From NCBI RefSeq assembly GCF_000213975.1, contig NZ_GL892076.1:1501337-1565336 (forward strand): DNA of 64,000 nucleotides, in the 5' to 3' direction. The position numbers and the translations under genes were made by a program. The notes below the pieces were generated by a model. That model was not told where the DNA came from. It did not search any database and saw only the letters and a program-made list of their open reading frames with translations. The DNA comes from Centipeda periodontii DSM 2778 (GTDB lineage Bacteria; Bacillota; Negativicutes; Selenomonadales; Selenomonadaceae). Shown here piece by piece: positions 54,806-64,000 of the stretch; positions within the stretch are counted from its first letter, which is position 1, and each line of letters opens with the position of its first letter.

Positions 54806-56230
54806 TTAGAGTACTTCCTGCTTCTTTGTAAGGGCAGAAATGAGATCCTGCTCCTCCGTCATCAGCTCTTGCGCCGCATTCAGTTGCATTGCTGTCTGTT
54901 CATACGAGGTTCCGCCATAGGAGTTTCGACAGGAAACGCAGGTTTCCGGACGAATTGCCTCATACACATCTTCCTCGAAGAGCGCGGAAAGCTTCTGATA
55001 GTCCCCAAGGGAGAGATCCGCGAGCCAAATGCCGCGCTCAATGCAGAGTGCGACCGCCTGTCCCGAAACGCTGTGTGCTTGACGGAACGGCATTCCCTTG
55101 CGCACAAGATAATCTGCAAGATCGGTCGCATTCGAGAAATCCTCCTCGACGGCATGGCGCATAACATCCGCACGCACCTTCATGCCGCGGATGAGCTGGG
55201 CATAGACTGCAAGGCTGAACTTCACCGTGTCGATGGCGTCAAACAGCCCCTCCTTGTCCTCCTGCAAATCCTTGTTGTAGGCAAGCGGAAGCCCCTTGAC
55301 TGCAGTGAGCATCGCCATGAGATGACCGACAACGCGTCCCGTTTTGCCGCGTACAAGCTCAGAGACATCAGGATTTTTCTTCTGTGGCATCATGGACGAG
55401 CCAGTGCAGTGCGCGTCATCCAGTTCCACGAAGGAAAACTCACGAGAACACCAGAGGATGATCTCCTCCGAGAGGCGCGAGAGGTGAACCATAAGGATAG
55501 AGGCTGCCGAGAGGAATTCAAGGATGTAATCGCGGTCACTGACCGCATCCATGCTGTTCATATAGATGCGCTCGAAGTTCAATTTTTTCGCGACAAACGC
55601 ACGATCGATCGGCAGGGTTGTGCCCGCGAGTGCGCCGGCACCAAGCGGCATGATGTCTGTCCGCGCATAGACGCCCTGAAAACGCTCAAAATCCCGCGTA
55701 AGCATGCAAAAATATGCCATAAGATGATGCGCGAAGAGGATGGGCTGAGCACGCTGCAGATGCGTGTACCCCGGCATGATAACATCCTTATTTGCGGATG
55801 CAGTCTCCACAAATGCCTGCTGTAGTTCTCTGATAGACCCCAGCACTTCCACGACAGCATGGCGCACAAACATATGTGTATCAAGTGCTACCTGATCGTT
55901 GCGGCTGCGCGCCGTGTGCAGACGACTGCCTGCATCGCCGATCGCGTCCGTGAGGCGTTTTTCGATATTCATATGAATATCTTCGAGTTCTACACTGAAC
56001 GAAAATTCTCCGTGCTCGATCTGCGCGAGGATATCACGCAGTCCCTTCTCGATTGCCGCACAATCCTCTTTCGAGAGAATACCCGCCTTGGCAAGCATGG
56101 CGGCGTGCGCAAGCGAACCTGCGATGTCCTCGCGGTACATGCGACGATCAAATCCAATGGATGCCTGAAACTCGTTGATCATCTCATCGGTCGTCTTGGA
56201 AAAGCGACCACCCCAGAGCTTTTCGCTCAT
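54806..56230 (-). CDS. argH: Argininosuccinate lyase
   Basis: Splits argininosuccinate into arginine and fumarate. 474 residues of the fumarase/aspartase superfamily: [55 protein letters not shown] and the signature [23 protein letters not shown] overlap with argG. Last gene of the arginine operon. Confidence 0.97.
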   Translation of the reverse strand: MSEKLWGGRFSKTTDEMINEFQASIGFDRRMYREDIAGSLAHAAMLAKAGILSKEDCAAIEKGLRDILAQIEHGEFSFSVELEDIHMNIEKRLTDAIGDAGSRLHTARSRNDQVALDTHMFVRHAVVEVLGSIRELQQAFVETASANKDVIMPGYTHLQRAQPILFAHHLMAYFCMLTRDFERFQGVYARTDIMPLGAGALAGTTLPIDRAFVAKKLNFERIYMNSMDAVSDRDYILEFLSAASILMVHLSRLSEEIILWCSREFSFVELDDAHCTGSSMMPQKKNPDVSELVRGKTGRVVGHLMAMLTAVKGLPLAYNKDLQEDKEGLFDAIDTVKFSLAVYAQLIRGMKVRADVMRHAVEEDFSNATDLADYLVRKGMPFRQAHSVSGQAVALCIERGIWLADLSLGDYQKLSALFEEDVYEAIRPETCVSCRNSYGGTSYEQTAMQLNAAQELMTEEQDLISALTKKQEVL

Positions 56231-57441
56231 TTACTCTGCTCCTCCTGCATGAGTGCGCGCACCTTGAGCGGCAGCCCGAAGAGGTTGATAAAGCCCGTCG
56301 CGTCCGCCTGATTATAGACATCGTCGTGCTCGAACGTGACAAATTCTTTGCTATAGAGAGAATACGGCGACGTTGCACCCGCAGAGATGATGTTACCCTT
56401 GTAGAGCTTGAGGCGCACCTCGCCCGTCACACTTTCCTGCGTGCTGTCCACGAATGCGGCAAGCGCCTCGCGCAGCTGACAGAACCACATGCCATCATAG
56501 ACAAGCTCGCCGTAGCGAATTGCAAGCCCTTCCTTGTAGTGATAGGTCGCACGATCAAGACAGAGGTATTCGAGTTCGCGGTGTGCATAGTAGAGGATCG
56601 AGCCACCCGGATTCTCATAGACACCGCGCGACTTCATGCCGACGAGACGATTCTCGCAGATATCGACGATGCCAACGCCGTTGCGTGCACCGATCTCATT
56701 GAGCTTGGTCAGGAGTTCGACCGCGCCGAGTTTCTCACCGTTGACGGCAATGGGAACCCCCTGCTCGAACGAGATGGAGACGTATTCCGGTGCATCCGGC
56801 GCATCCTCCGGTGCACAGGAGATGAGGAACATGGAGTTCTTCGGTTCGTTTGCAGGATCCTCGAGATCAGACCCCTCATGGGAGAGATGCCAGATGTTTC
56901 GATCCATGCTGTACGTCTTGTTGTCCTCTGCAACCGGAATGCCATGCTTCTTGGCATATGCGATCTCAGCCGTGCGGGAGTCAAGATCCCACTCACGCCA
57001 AGGGGCGATGATCTCAAGGTTCGGTGCGAGCGCCTTTACGGTCAACTCAAAGCGCACCTGATCGTTCCCCTTGCCTGTTGCGCCATGTGCAATCGCGTCG
57101 GCACCCTCGCGCTTGGCGATATCGACAAGTGCCTTTGCAATCACGGGACGTGCAAACGATGTACCAAGCAGATACTTTCCCTCGTAGACCGCGCCCGCCT
57201 TGAGTGTCGGCCAGACATACTCCTCGAGGAACTCCCTCGTCAGATCAACGATGTGCACCTTCGAGGCACCGGAGGCAAGTGCCTTGTCATGCACCGGATC
57301 GAGTTCCTCACCCTGCCCGATATCGGCACAGACAGCAATAACTTCACAACCATCATAATGCTCCTTCAACCACGGAATGATAACCGAGGTATCAAGGCCA
57401 CCAGAATACGCAAGAACTACCTTTTTGATCTGCTTTGCCAT
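56227..57441 (-). CDS. argG: Argininosuccinate synthase
   Basis: Joins citrulline and aspartate with ATP. 404 residues: PP-loop [32 protein letters not shown] and the C-terminal [21 protein letters not shown] precedes the ATG. The MITE-like element lies just upstream, between argF and argG, so argG may be read from a transcript that includes the element. Confidence 0.97.
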   Translation of the reverse strand: MAKQIKKVVLAYSGGLDTSVIIPWLKEHYDGCEVIAVCADIGQGEELDPVHDKALASGASKVHIVDLTREFLEEYVWPTLKAGAVYEGKYLLGTSFARPVIAKALVDIAKREGADAIAHGATGKGNDQVRFELTVKALAPNLEIIAPWREWDLDSRTAEIAYAKKHGIPVAEDNKTYSMDRNIWHLSHEGSDLEDPANEPKNSMFLISCAPEDAPDAPEYVSISFEQGVPIAVNGEKLGAVELLTKLNEIGARNGVGIVDICENRLVGMKSRGVYENPGGSILYYAHRELEYLCLDRATYHYKEGLAIRYGELVYDGMWFCQLREALAAFVDSTQESVTGEVRLKLYKGNIISAGATSPYSLYSKEFVTFEHDDVYNQADATGFINLFGLPLKVRALMQEEQSK

Positions 57442-57466
57442 ATTTGAAACATCTCCTTAATATTAT

Positions 57467-57626
57467 GGAAGCACTGATAAATTCAGCACCGCCATCTTGA
57501 CGCATCTTTTTTGCCCGCACAACGCCTGCAAATCCTCCACATAGCTTTGTCTATGCGTCCGGTTTGCCTCCTTGTTCGGACGAAAAAATCTACGTCAATC
57601 TGAGGGTCTATTTTATCAGCGATTCC
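57467..57626 (-). mobile_element. MITE-like repeat element, copy 2
   Basis: 160 bp, same orientation as copy 1 and about 90% identical to it. Ends GGAAGCACTGATAAA and TTTATCAGCGATTCC are inverted repeats. TTAT flanks both sides (57463-57466 and 57627-57630), a good candidate target duplication. It begins four bases after the argF stop and ends about 25 bases before the argG start, inside the arginine operon. Most differences between copies cluster in the centre, while the termini and the CTCCACATAGCTTTG core are kept. Confidence 0.85.
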
Positions 57627-57629
57627 TTA

Positions 57630-58568
57630 TCAGTCGCCCATAACGAGCGCCATGATTGCCTTTTGAACGTGGAGGCGATTCTCCGCCTCGTCAAAGATCA
57701 CATCGGCAAACTCCTCAAAGACATCCTCCGTGATCTCCTCTCCCCGATATGCCGGCAGACAGTGCATGACAATGCAGCGCGCATCGCCTGACTCGGCAAC
57801 GAGTTCCCAATTCACCTGATAGGGACGGAAGACCGCCGTGCGTGCGTCGTGCTCCGCCTCCTGCCCCATGCTCGCCCACGTGTCCGTGACGATGACATTT
57901 GCGCCCGCAACCGCTTCCATCGGATTGTGCGTGACCGTGATGGTCGCACCCGTCGCCTTCGCATCTGCCTTCGCATTTGCTACGACCTCGGCATTCGGCT
58001 CATATCCCTCGGGTGTCGCTGCCGCGAAGTGCATGCCGACCTTTGACGCGGCATACATGAGCGAATGGGTCATATTGTTGCCGTCTCCGACATATGCCAT
58101 CTTGAGCCCCGCAAGATTTTTGCCCTTGTGCTCACGGATCGTGAGCAGATCGGTCAGTGCCTGACAGGGATGCAGGAGATCGCTGAGCGCGTTGATAACG
58201 GGAATATCCGCATAGCGCGCCAGCTCCTCAATGCGTTCATGCCCGTAGGTGCGGATCATGATGCCGTCGAGATACCGTGAGAGCACACGCGCCGTATCCT
58301 TGATCGGCTCACCGCGCCCGAGCTGCAGGTCCCGGCTGCTGAGAAAGAGCGCCTGTCCGCCGAGCTGGTACATGCCGACCTCGAAGGACACGCGTGTCCG
58401 CGTCGAAGATTTCTCGAAGATCATGCCGAGTGTCTTGCCCTGAAGCAGCGGATGCGGAATACCCGCTTTCTGCTTTGCCTTAAGCTCTTCGGCAAGAATA
58501 AGAATCTCCTCCACGTCGTCTGTACTGAGCTCATGGATGGAGAGTAAGTCCATACCCTTGTTCATCAT
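57630..58568 (-). CDS. argF: Ornithine carbamoyltransferase
   Basis: Makes citrulline from ornithine and carbamoyl phosphate. Start MMNKGMDLLSIHELS behind AGGGAGGA, overlapping argD (ATGA). Carbamoyl-phosphate site FEKSSTRTRVSFEVGMY, HPCQALTDL, ornithine site DTWASMGQE and HCLPAYRGEEI. 312 residues. The stop is directly followed by the MITE-like element. Confidence 0.96.
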   Translation of the reverse strand: MMNKGMDLLSIHELSTDDVEEILILAEELKAKQKAGIPHPLLQGKTLGMIFEKSSTRTRVSFEVGMYQLGGQALFLSSRDLQLGRGEPIKDTARVLSRYLDGIMIRTYGHERIEELARYADIPVINALSDLLHPCQALTDLLTIREHKGKNLAGLKMAYVGDGNNMTHSLMYAASKVGMHFAAATPEGYEPNAEVVANAKADAKATGATITVTHNPMEAVAGANVIVTDTWASMGQEAEHDARTAVFRPYQVNWELVAESGDARCIVMHCLPAYRGEEITEDVFEEFADVIFDEAENRLHVQKAIMALVMGD

Positions 58569-59782
58569 AATCCTCCCTTGCCACATATGTCAAGAACGCA
58601 GTGATCCAATACCGCGATCAATTCATCCACTTCATTCTTTGAGAAAATCAGCGGTGGAATAAAGCGCAGGACATTGCCTGCCGTGCAGTTGATAATGACG
58701 CCCTGCTCAAGCATGCGGCGCACAATTGCAGCTGCATCCTCGCTCTCTTTCATCTCCATGCCGAGAATCAGCCCCGTACCCCTCACCTCGACAATGTGTG
58801 CGGGATATTTTTTTTGCAAATTCGTGAGTGCCTGCTTGAAGTGTGCTCCCACATCTCGCACCCCCGCAAGGAAATCATCATTCGCAATCGTATTGAGCAC
58901 GACATTCGCCGCCGCGCAGGCGAGCGGATTCCCCCCGAACGTAGAGCCATGGTCACCCGCATGAAATGCCGCAGCGATCTTCTCTGTGACGATGAATGCT
59001 CCGGTCGGAACACCGCCTGCAAGCCCCTTTGCAAGTGTTACGATGTCGGGCGTTACACCATACATCTTATAGGCATAGAAACTGCCCGTGCGCCCCATCC
59101 CCGTCTGGATCTCGTCGAAGATCAGAAGGGCGTCGTATTTGTCACAGAGTTCACGCACCTGCTGCAAATAACCATCCGCAGGAGTACGAACACCGCCTTC
59201 CCCCTGAATTGGCTCGAGCATAACCGCTGCCGTGTTCTCATTCATCTGTGTTTCGAGCGCGGCAATGTCATTGAACGGCACGTAATCGAATCCCTGCGGT
59301 AGCGGCTCAAAGCCCCTGTGGAACTTCTCCTGCCCCGTCGCCGTCAGCGTTGCGATCGTACGCCCATGAAAGCTGCCAAGCGCTGTGATGATCTGCGATT
59401 TGTTCGGGCGGATCGTATGCGCGTATTTGCGCGCCGCCTTGATTGCGCCCTCGTTCGCCTCGGCACCCGAGTTCCCGAAGAACACCTTGCCGCCTGCCGT
59501 CAGCCCTGACAGCTTTGCGGCGGCATCCGCCTGCGGCTCAGTGTAGTAGAGATTCGATACGTGGATGAGCCGCTTTGCCTGATCGCCAATCGCGTTTACG
59601 AGCGGCGCATAGTTGTGACCGAGCACATTGACCGCGATTCCACCGAGCGCATCGAGATATTTGCGCCCGTTCACATCCCATACATACGAACCGTCCCCAT
59701 GATCGAGGACAATCGGATAGCGTGAGAAAACGGGAAGATAACTCTCTTGATCCCGTGTGATAATTTCGCTTTCTTTTTTCAT
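58565..59782 (-). CDS. argD: Acetylornithine aminotransferase
   Basis: PLP enzyme that makes N-acetylornithine. 405 residues: YLDALGGIAVNVLGHNY, GNSGAEANEGAIKAARKYA, GSFHGRTIATL, LIFDEIQTGMGRTGSFYAY and the Schiff-base lysine in TLAKGLAGGVPTGAF. Twelve bases after argB. Confidence 0.96.
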   Translation of the reverse strand: MKKESEIITRDQESYLPVFSRYPIVLDHGDGSYVWDVNGRKYLDALGGIAVNVLGHNYAPLVNAIGDQAKRLIHVSNLYYTEPQADAAAKLSGLTAGGKVFFGNSGAEANEGAIKAARKYAHTIRPNKSQIITALGSFHGRTIATLTATGQEKFHRGFEPLPQGFDYVPFNDIAALETQMNENTAAVMLEPIQGEGGVRTPADGYLQQVRELCDKYDALLIFDEIQTGMGRTGSFYAYKMYGVTPDIVTLAKGLAGGVPTGAFIVTEKIAAAFHAGDHGSTFGGNPLACAAANVVLNTIANDDFLAGVRDVGAHFKQALTNLQKKYPAHIVEVRGTGLILGMEMKESEDAAAIVRRMLEQGVIINCTAGNVLRFIPPLIFSKNEVDELIAVLDHCVLDICGKGGL

Positions 59783-59794
59783 CGTCGCTCCTGT

Positions 59795-60679
59795 CTACGG
59801 AAGCACCATTGTTCCGATACCGCGTGAGGTAAAAATCTCCAAGATGATCGAGTGCGCCAGACGCCCGTCGATGATATGTGCCTTGTGCGCTCCCGCTTCA
59901 AGTGCCCTGAGGCATGCCTCCACCTTCGGGATCATACCGCCGTCGATGACGCCGCTACGGATGTATTCCTTTGCTTCATCCATACGAAGCTGGGAGATCA
60001 GGCTCCCCTTGTCTGTAAAGTCTTGATAGACACCCTCGACATCTGTGAGGAGCAGCATTTTTTCCGCCCGCATGGCGCCCGCAATCTCTGCCGCAACATA
60101 GTCTGCGTTGATGTTGTAGCTCTCCCCGTGCTCTCCCATACCGATAGGGGCAATGACCGGAACATAGCCTTGATTCAGGAGATCCGTGATGAGTGCAGTG
60201 TCAATCTCTGTAACCGCACCGACATAGCCGATATCAACCTCATGTTCCATATCGTTTTCATATACGGTCGCGAGCTTCTTCTTAGCCTTGATGAGCCCTG
60301 CATCCTTCCCACTGAGTCCGACAGCACGCACGCCGCGCAGATTGAGGAGTCCCACGATCTCCGAGTTCAGCTTGCCGTCGAGAACCATCTCGGCAATCTC
60401 CACCGTCTCCTCATCCGTTACGCGAAGACCGGAAACAAACGAGGATTCCTTGCCGACTTTTTTGAGGAAGCCCGTGATCTCTGGACCTCCCCCGTGTACA
60501 AGAATCGGACGGATTCCGACAAATTTCATCAGCGCTACATCGCGCATGACATTTTCCTTGAGTGCGTCATTGATCATGGCGTTGCCGCCGTATTTGATGA
60601 CAACAGTCGTCCCGTAAAACTCCTGAATGTAGGGCAGTGCGTCTACAAGGATCTCCGCTTTGTCCTTATCAGAGTACAT
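59795..60679 (-). CDS. argB: Acetylglutamate kinase
   Basis: Phosphorylates N-acetylglutamate. Start MYSDKDKAEILVDALPYI behind GAGAGGAGG. VVIKYGGNAMINDAL, ILVHGGGPEITGFL, GLSGKDAGLIKA and NINADYVAAEIAGAMRAEK are typical. 294 residues; the N-terminal helix before the kinase core suggests the hexameric, arginine-inhibited type, as expected when ArgJ recycles acetyl groups. Confidence 0.96.
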   Translation of the reverse strand: MYSDKDKAEILVDALPYIQEFYGTTVVIKYGGNAMINDALKENVMRDVALMKFVGIRPILVHGGGPEITGFLKKVGKESSFVSGLRVTDEETVEIAEMVLDGKLNSEIVGLLNLRGVRAVGLSGKDAGLIKAKKKLATVYENDMEHEVDIGYVGAVTEIDTALITDLLNQGYVPVIAPIGMGEHGESYNINADYVAAEIAGAMRAEKMLLLTDVEGVYQDFTDKGSLISQLRMDEAKEYIRSGVIDGGMIPKVEACLRALEAGAHKAHIIDGRLAHSIILEIFTSRGIGTMVLP

Positions 60680-60692
60680 GGCGTTCCTCCTC

Positions 60693-61904
60693 TCAGGTGT
60701 GATACTCACCGTTGATCTTTACGTATTCATAGGAGAAATCACATGTCCAGACCTTTGCTTCGGAATCCCCATCCTTCAGATCAATCTCAACAACGATATC
60801 ATGCGCCGTCATAACCGTACGCAGCGCATCGGCATCATAGGAAGCACCGACACCGTCTGCATAGACAGGAATACCGCCGAACTTCACCGTCGTGTGGTTC
60901 GGATCCATCGGCACGCCCGCATAGCCGACCGCACAGATCACGCGCCCCCAGTTTGGATCCTCACCGAAGAACGCCGTCTTCACGAGTGGACTGTTCGCAA
61001 CGCTCATTCCAACCGTCTTTGCGTCAGAAAACGATTTCGCACCCTTCACATGAACAGTGATGAATTTGGTTGCACCCTCGCCGTCTGCCGCGATCTTTTC
61101 CGAGATACCCTGACAGAGTACGAGCAATGTCTCCTTGAACATCTCGTAATCCGCATTCTTCTCCGTGATTTTCGGATTCCCGGCGGCACCATTGGCGAGC
61201 ACAATCGCCATATCGTTCGTACTCATATCGCCGTCGATCGAGATCATATTGAGGCTGTGTTCAATGACCTCGGAAAGTGCTTCCTGCAGGAGAACGCCGT
61301 CAATGTCCGCATCCGTTGTGATGAAGCAGAGCACTGTCGCCATATCGGGGCGAATCATGCCGGAGCCCTTCGCGATAATGCCGAAGCGGACTTCTTTTCC
61401 CCCGATCGTGACGGAGGTCGCGCCCGCCTTTGAATATGTATCCGTCGTGATGATCGCGTTGCCCGCGTTCATGCTTCCATCCACCGACAGCTCTTTTACC
61501 GCCGCTTTGATTCCCTGATCCACCTTGTCCATTGGTAGAAGCTGACCAATGATGCCCGTCGAGCCGACAATAACATCATCCGGCGTACAGCCGAGCGCAT
61601 TTGCCGCGATCTGCTGCATAGCGGCGGCATCCTTTTCCCCCTGTGCACCCGTGCATGCATTCGCACAGCCGGCATTTGCGACGATGGCATGTGCCGCATG
61701 CGTCGCAACCACTTTTTTGGAAACGTGTACGGGTGCCGCCGCAACTGCGTTCTTCGTAAATGTTCCCGCAGTTGCGGCTTCCTTTTCAGTGTAGATCACG
61801 GCAACATCGAGATTGCCGCTCTTCTTGATGCCCGCCTTGACGCCGGCTGCCTGAAATCCCTTTGGGAATGTAACACCCGCTTTGGCATTCGCTTCACTAA
61901 ACAT
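60693..61904 (-). CDS. argJ: Bifunctional glutamate N-acetyltransferase/ornithine acetyltransferase
   Basis: Recycles the acetyl group from acetylornithine to glutamate. Start MFSEANAKAGVTFPKGF behind TGGAGGAAA. The precursor self-cleaves before the Thr in KGSGMIRPDMATVLCFITTD, giving alpha and beta chains. 403 residues. Whether it is mono- or bifunctional cannot be told from sequence; no argA was seen in the window. Confidence 0.96.
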   Translation of the reverse strand: MFSEANAKAGVTFPKGFQAAGVKAGIKKSGNLDVAVIYTEKEAATAGTFTKNAVAAAPVHVSKKVVATHAAHAIVANAGCANACTGAQGEKDAAAMQQIAANALGCTPDDVIVGSTGIIGQLLPMDKVDQGIKAAVKELSVDGSMNAGNAIITTDTYSKAGATSVTIGGKEVRFGIIAKGSGMIRPDMATVLCFITTDADIDGVLLQEALSEVIEHSLNMISIDGDMSTNDMAIVLANGAAGNPKITEKNADYEMFKETLLVLCQGISEKIAADGEGATKFITVHVKGAKSFSDAKTVGMSVANSPLVKTAFFGEDPNWGRVICAVGYAGVPMDPNHTTVKFGGIPVYADGVGASYDADALRTVMTAHDIVVEIDLKDGDSEAKVWTCDFSYEYVKINGEYHT

Positions 61905-61935
61905 ATATTTCCTCCATTCGCTTACGGAACCACTC

Positions 61936-62970
61936 TTACGGATACATGGGCACGAGATCGAGTCCCGTGCGTTCATCCAGCCCAAAGGCAATGTTCATAT
62001 TTTGAATCGCCTGACCTGCCGCACCCTTGACCAGATTATCAATGGCAGAGAATACGATGACGCGGTGTGTGCGCGGGTCGATATGCCATGCAATATCGCA
62101 GTAATTCGTGCCGCGCACCTGCTTCGTTGCGGGGTATGCACCGCGGCCAAGCAGACGGACAAAGAACTCATCCGCGTACAGCGACACGAACGCCTCGTCA
62201 ATCTCGTCTGCAGATATGCCCTCATGTAGCGTCGCATAGCATGTCGTCAGAATTCCACGCGAGATTGGCGCGAGATGCGGCGTAAAATTGATCGTGATGT
62301 TTTCACCGCCAACATCGTGCAGAGCCTGTTCAATCTCCGGCGTATGGCGATGACTCACGGCACCATATGCCGTAAAACTGTCGTAGAACTCCGGGTAATG
62401 TGTGCTCTCCTTCGGGGAGCGTCCCGCACCTGATACACCGGACACCGCATCGACAAGGATCGAGTCCGTGTTGACAAGGTGTGCCTTGACGAGCGGCGCC
62501 AATGCAAGAATGCTCGCCGTCGTATAGCAGCCAGCATTGCCGATGATGCGCGCCGAGCGCACCTGCTCACGATAGAGTTCTGAAAGCCCATAGGCACGAT
62601 CTGCATGCGTGTCAATATGCTCCACATGGTACCATTCCTCATATACGGCAGTATCTGTAAAACGGTAGTCCGCACCCAGATCAATGATGCGCACGGGCAG
62701 CTCTGCAAGTTCTTTTACAATCTTCATTGCATGCCCATGAGGAAGCGCAATGAAGAGCACATCACTGCCCTCGGCAATGCGGCGAACATTCTCCATGGAT
62801 TCGAATTCATTCTCATAAATATTCTTCAAATGTGGATAAAGTTTCGATATGCGTTCCCCCGTATGCCGCTCCGAGGTCAGATGAGCGATCTCGACATTCG
62901 GATGTCCATGCAGCAGACGAATAAGTTCTTCTCCCGCATAACCAGATGCTCCCACAATACTTGCTTTCAT
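61936..62970 (-). CDS. argC: N-acetyl-gamma-glutamyl-phosphate reductase
   Basis: NADPH-dependent reduction to the semialdehyde. 344 residues: ASIVGASGYAGEELIRLLHGHP at the N-terminus (read as two parts of the dinucleotide fold), LPHGHAM, and the catalytic Cys in IIGNAGCYTTASILAL. First gene of the operon argC-J-B-D-F-G-H; GGAGATGAG before the ATG. Confidence 0.97.
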   Translation of the reverse strand: MKASIVGASGYAGEELIRLLHGHPNVEIAHLTSERHTGERISKLYPHLKNIYENEFESMENVRRIAEGSDVLFIALPHGHAMKIVKELAELPVRIIDLGADYRFTDTAVYEEWYHVEHIDTHADRAYGLSELYREQVRSARIIGNAGCYTTASILALAPLVKAHLVNTDSILVDAVSGVSGAGRSPKESTHYPEFYDSFTAYGAVSHRHTPEIEQALHDVGGENITINFTPHLAPISRGILTTCYATLHEGISADEIDEAFVSLYADEFFVRLLGRGAYPATKQVRGTNYCDIAWHIDPRTHRVIVFSAIDNLVKGAAGQAIQNMNIAFGLDERTGLDLVPMYP

Positions 62971-63007
62971 CTCATCTCCTCCATTTCATCTCCGAAAAGA
63001 TTTAATA

Positions 63008-63037
63008 ATTATACATCTAGAGTGTATAATTTTTCAA
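63008..63037 (-). promoter_or_regulatory. Arginine operon promoter with ArgR-like palindrome
   Basis: Minus-strand TTGAAA, 18-bp spacer, TATAAT. Across the spacer and -10 lies the inverted repeat ATTATACA-7 nt-TGTATAAT (63008-63030), and the flanks (TTGAAAAATTATACA, TGTATAATTATTAAA) look like two degenerate ARG boxes. Repression by ArgR with arginine is the likely logic. Confidence 0.62.
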
Positions 63038-63046
63038 CCCTTTTTT

Positions 63047-63103
63047 CAAAAAAATTTGCCGGTTCCACAGCCATTCGGCAAATGTGCTGTGAAAACCGGC
63101 AAA
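63047..63103 (-). terminator. Terminator of thrB
   Basis: Minus-strand TTTGCCGGTT-TT-CACAGC pairs with GCTGTG-G-AACCGGCAAA, followed by TTTTTTT. A strong two-part stem just after the thrB stop and upstream of the arg promoter. Confidence 0.92.
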
Positions 63104-63105
63104 CG

Positions 63106-64000
63106 TCATTGTTTCGAGGCGGCTGTATCCTTGCGGCGCAGGACGCGTGCCCCCTTCGTATCGAGGCGCAGATGAAGCGGACGTGCCTCGATATCATGTG
63201 CACGGAACGCTTCCTGCATGGCAGCTGCCACATCCTCTGTGCAGTTGCGTTGTTCGGGAACAAAGGCAATCAGGCAGGGGCCCGCACCGCTGAGCGCGGC
63301 GCCGTATGCTCCCGCTTTCTTCGCTGCCGCAAAGACATCAAACATCCCCGGGATCAGCGATGCACGATAGTTTTGATGAAGGGCATCTGCAAATGCATTA
63401 TGGAGATGCTTTTCCGAACCGCGTGCAAGTGCAGCCACCATCATCGCCGCATGACTGATATTGAACACGGCATCCTTCATCGGTACCTCGACCGGCAACA
63501 CCTGTCGCGCAGATTTCGTCGAGAGATAGAAGTCCGGAACCATGACGACAAAGCGCAGAAAGATACGCGGCAAAAACGAAAAGCACTCCACACGACCATT
63601 CGTCACCGTATTCACTGTAAAGCCACCGTAGATCGCGGGCGCCACATTATCGGGATGCCCCTCGATATCCGTTGCAAGCTGCAGGAGATCATCGCGACTG
63701 AACAGACTGTCAATCAAGGCATTTGCCGCCGTGAGTCCTGCGACAATAGCCGTAGCACTGCTGCCAAGCCCCCGCGAAAGGGGAATTCGATTGCTCATAC
63801 GAATGCGGGCGCCCTGAAACTCCTCCGCGCAACCTGCACGCTGCAGAAGATACTGAATGGACTTCCATACGATATTGCGCTCATCGCCCGGAATATAGGC
63901 AGCCCCCTCACCACGCGCAGAGATATGAAGCCCCGGCTCATGCGTGAGGGTCAGCGTCATTTCATTGTAGAGCGTACAGGCAATCCCCAGCGCATCAAAG
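63106..64000 (-). CDS. thrB: Homoserine kinase (5' partial)
   Basis: GHMP-family kinase that phosphorylates homoserine for threonine synthesis. The frame is open to the window edge, where it reads FDALGIACTLYNEMTLTL, matching the N-terminal GHMP region, so the start lies outside. ATP-binding IPLSRGLGSSATAIVAGLTAAN, VAPAIYGGFTV, and the C-terminal GAYGAALSGAGPCLIAFV are visible. The internal ATG of MTLTLTHEP is not the start. Confidence 0.95.
   Translation of the reverse strand, partial: FDALGIACTLYNEMTLTLTHEPGLHISARGEGAAYIPGDERNIVWKSIQYLLQRAGCAEEFQGARIRMSNRIPLSRGLGSSATAIVAGLTAANALIDSLFSRDDLLQLATDIEGHPDNVAPAIYGGFTVNTVTNGRVECFSFLPRIFLRFVVMVPDFYLSTKSARQVLPVEVPMKDAVFNISHAAMMVAALARGSEKHLHNAFADALHQNYRASLIPGMFDVFAAAKKAGAYGAALSGAGPCLIAFVPEQRNCTEDVAAAMQEAFRAHDIEARPLHLRLDTKGARVLRRKDTAASKQ

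Noticed and set aside
56326-57447. 373-codon open frame antisense to argG
   Set aside because: A shadow of conserved argG codons; no start signal or known motifs.

Overview
The window reads as ordinary chromosome of a diderm member of the Firmicutes, most likely a Selenomonas-like Negativicute (inference from gene content, not from a search). The Firmicute side shows in RNase J, in the rplU-prp-rpmA-obgE order with the cleavable N-terminal extension on bL27, in a split transketolase, and in strong TTGACA/TATAAT-type promoters. The diderm side shows in a small exported protein that looks like an outer-membrane beta-barrel. Nearly every stretch is coding. No tRNA, rRNA, CRISPR array, prophage or transposase gene was seen.

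Layout. 1-9.3 kb: histidine biosynthesis. hisZ (5' end outside the window) is coupled to an HD-domain gene; after a convergent 2-hydroxyacid dehydrogenase comes a tightly overlapping hisG-D-C-B-H-A-F-IE operon with its own promoter. 9.4-14.5 kb: a biotin-dependent carboxyltransferase subunit under a perfect consensus promoter, a TGS-type nucleoside kinase, and a Pit/DUF47 phosphate uptake pair. 14.5-19.9 kb: a five-gene Opp/Nik-type ABC importer behind a cobalamin riboswitch. 19.9-22.2 kb: a MATE exporter and a Cof-type HAD phosphatase. 22.2-28.6 kb: purE-C-F-M-N-H-D, in which PurH is only the IMP cyclohydrolase domain. 28.6-38.5 kb: cheV, then a long housekeeping run rplU-prp-rpmA-obgE-yhbY-proB-proA-(small membrane protein)-nadD-yqeK-LCP-rsfS-cvfB. 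38.5-40.2 kb: rplM-rpsI and an Rrf2 regulator, divergent from rplU. 40.2-50 kb: two DUF445 membrane proteins with galU; a rimO-pncC-two secreted proteins-decarboxylating dehydrogenase operon; an orphan solute-binding protein. 50-54.7 kb: split transketolase, RNase J with a long structured leader, and the small barrel protein. 54.8-63 kb: complete argC-J-B-D-F-G-H operon behind an ArgR-like palindromic promoter. 63.1-64 kb: thrB, cut by the window edge.

How the parts fit. The window makes histidine, arginine, proline and IMP precursors almost completely and links them to translation maturation (Obg, YhbY, RsfS, RimO, Prp) and NAD metabolism (NadD, PncC). AICAR transformylase is missing from the purine cluster and must be encoded elsewhere. 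I found no large undescribed system. The signals most worth a second look are: (1) a pair of ~160-bp MITE-like elements with terminal inverted repeats, each placed just after a stop codon in the same orientation, one inside the arg operon and one between tktB and its terminator; (2) the cobalamin riboswitch in front of an Opp/Nik-type importer, with an inverted repeat overlapping its promoter; (3) the one-domain PurH; (4) a secreted low-complexity protein with a fresh 210-bp tandem duplication; (5) a structured RNase J leader; and (6) a terminator encoded inside the end of the convergent HD-domain gene.
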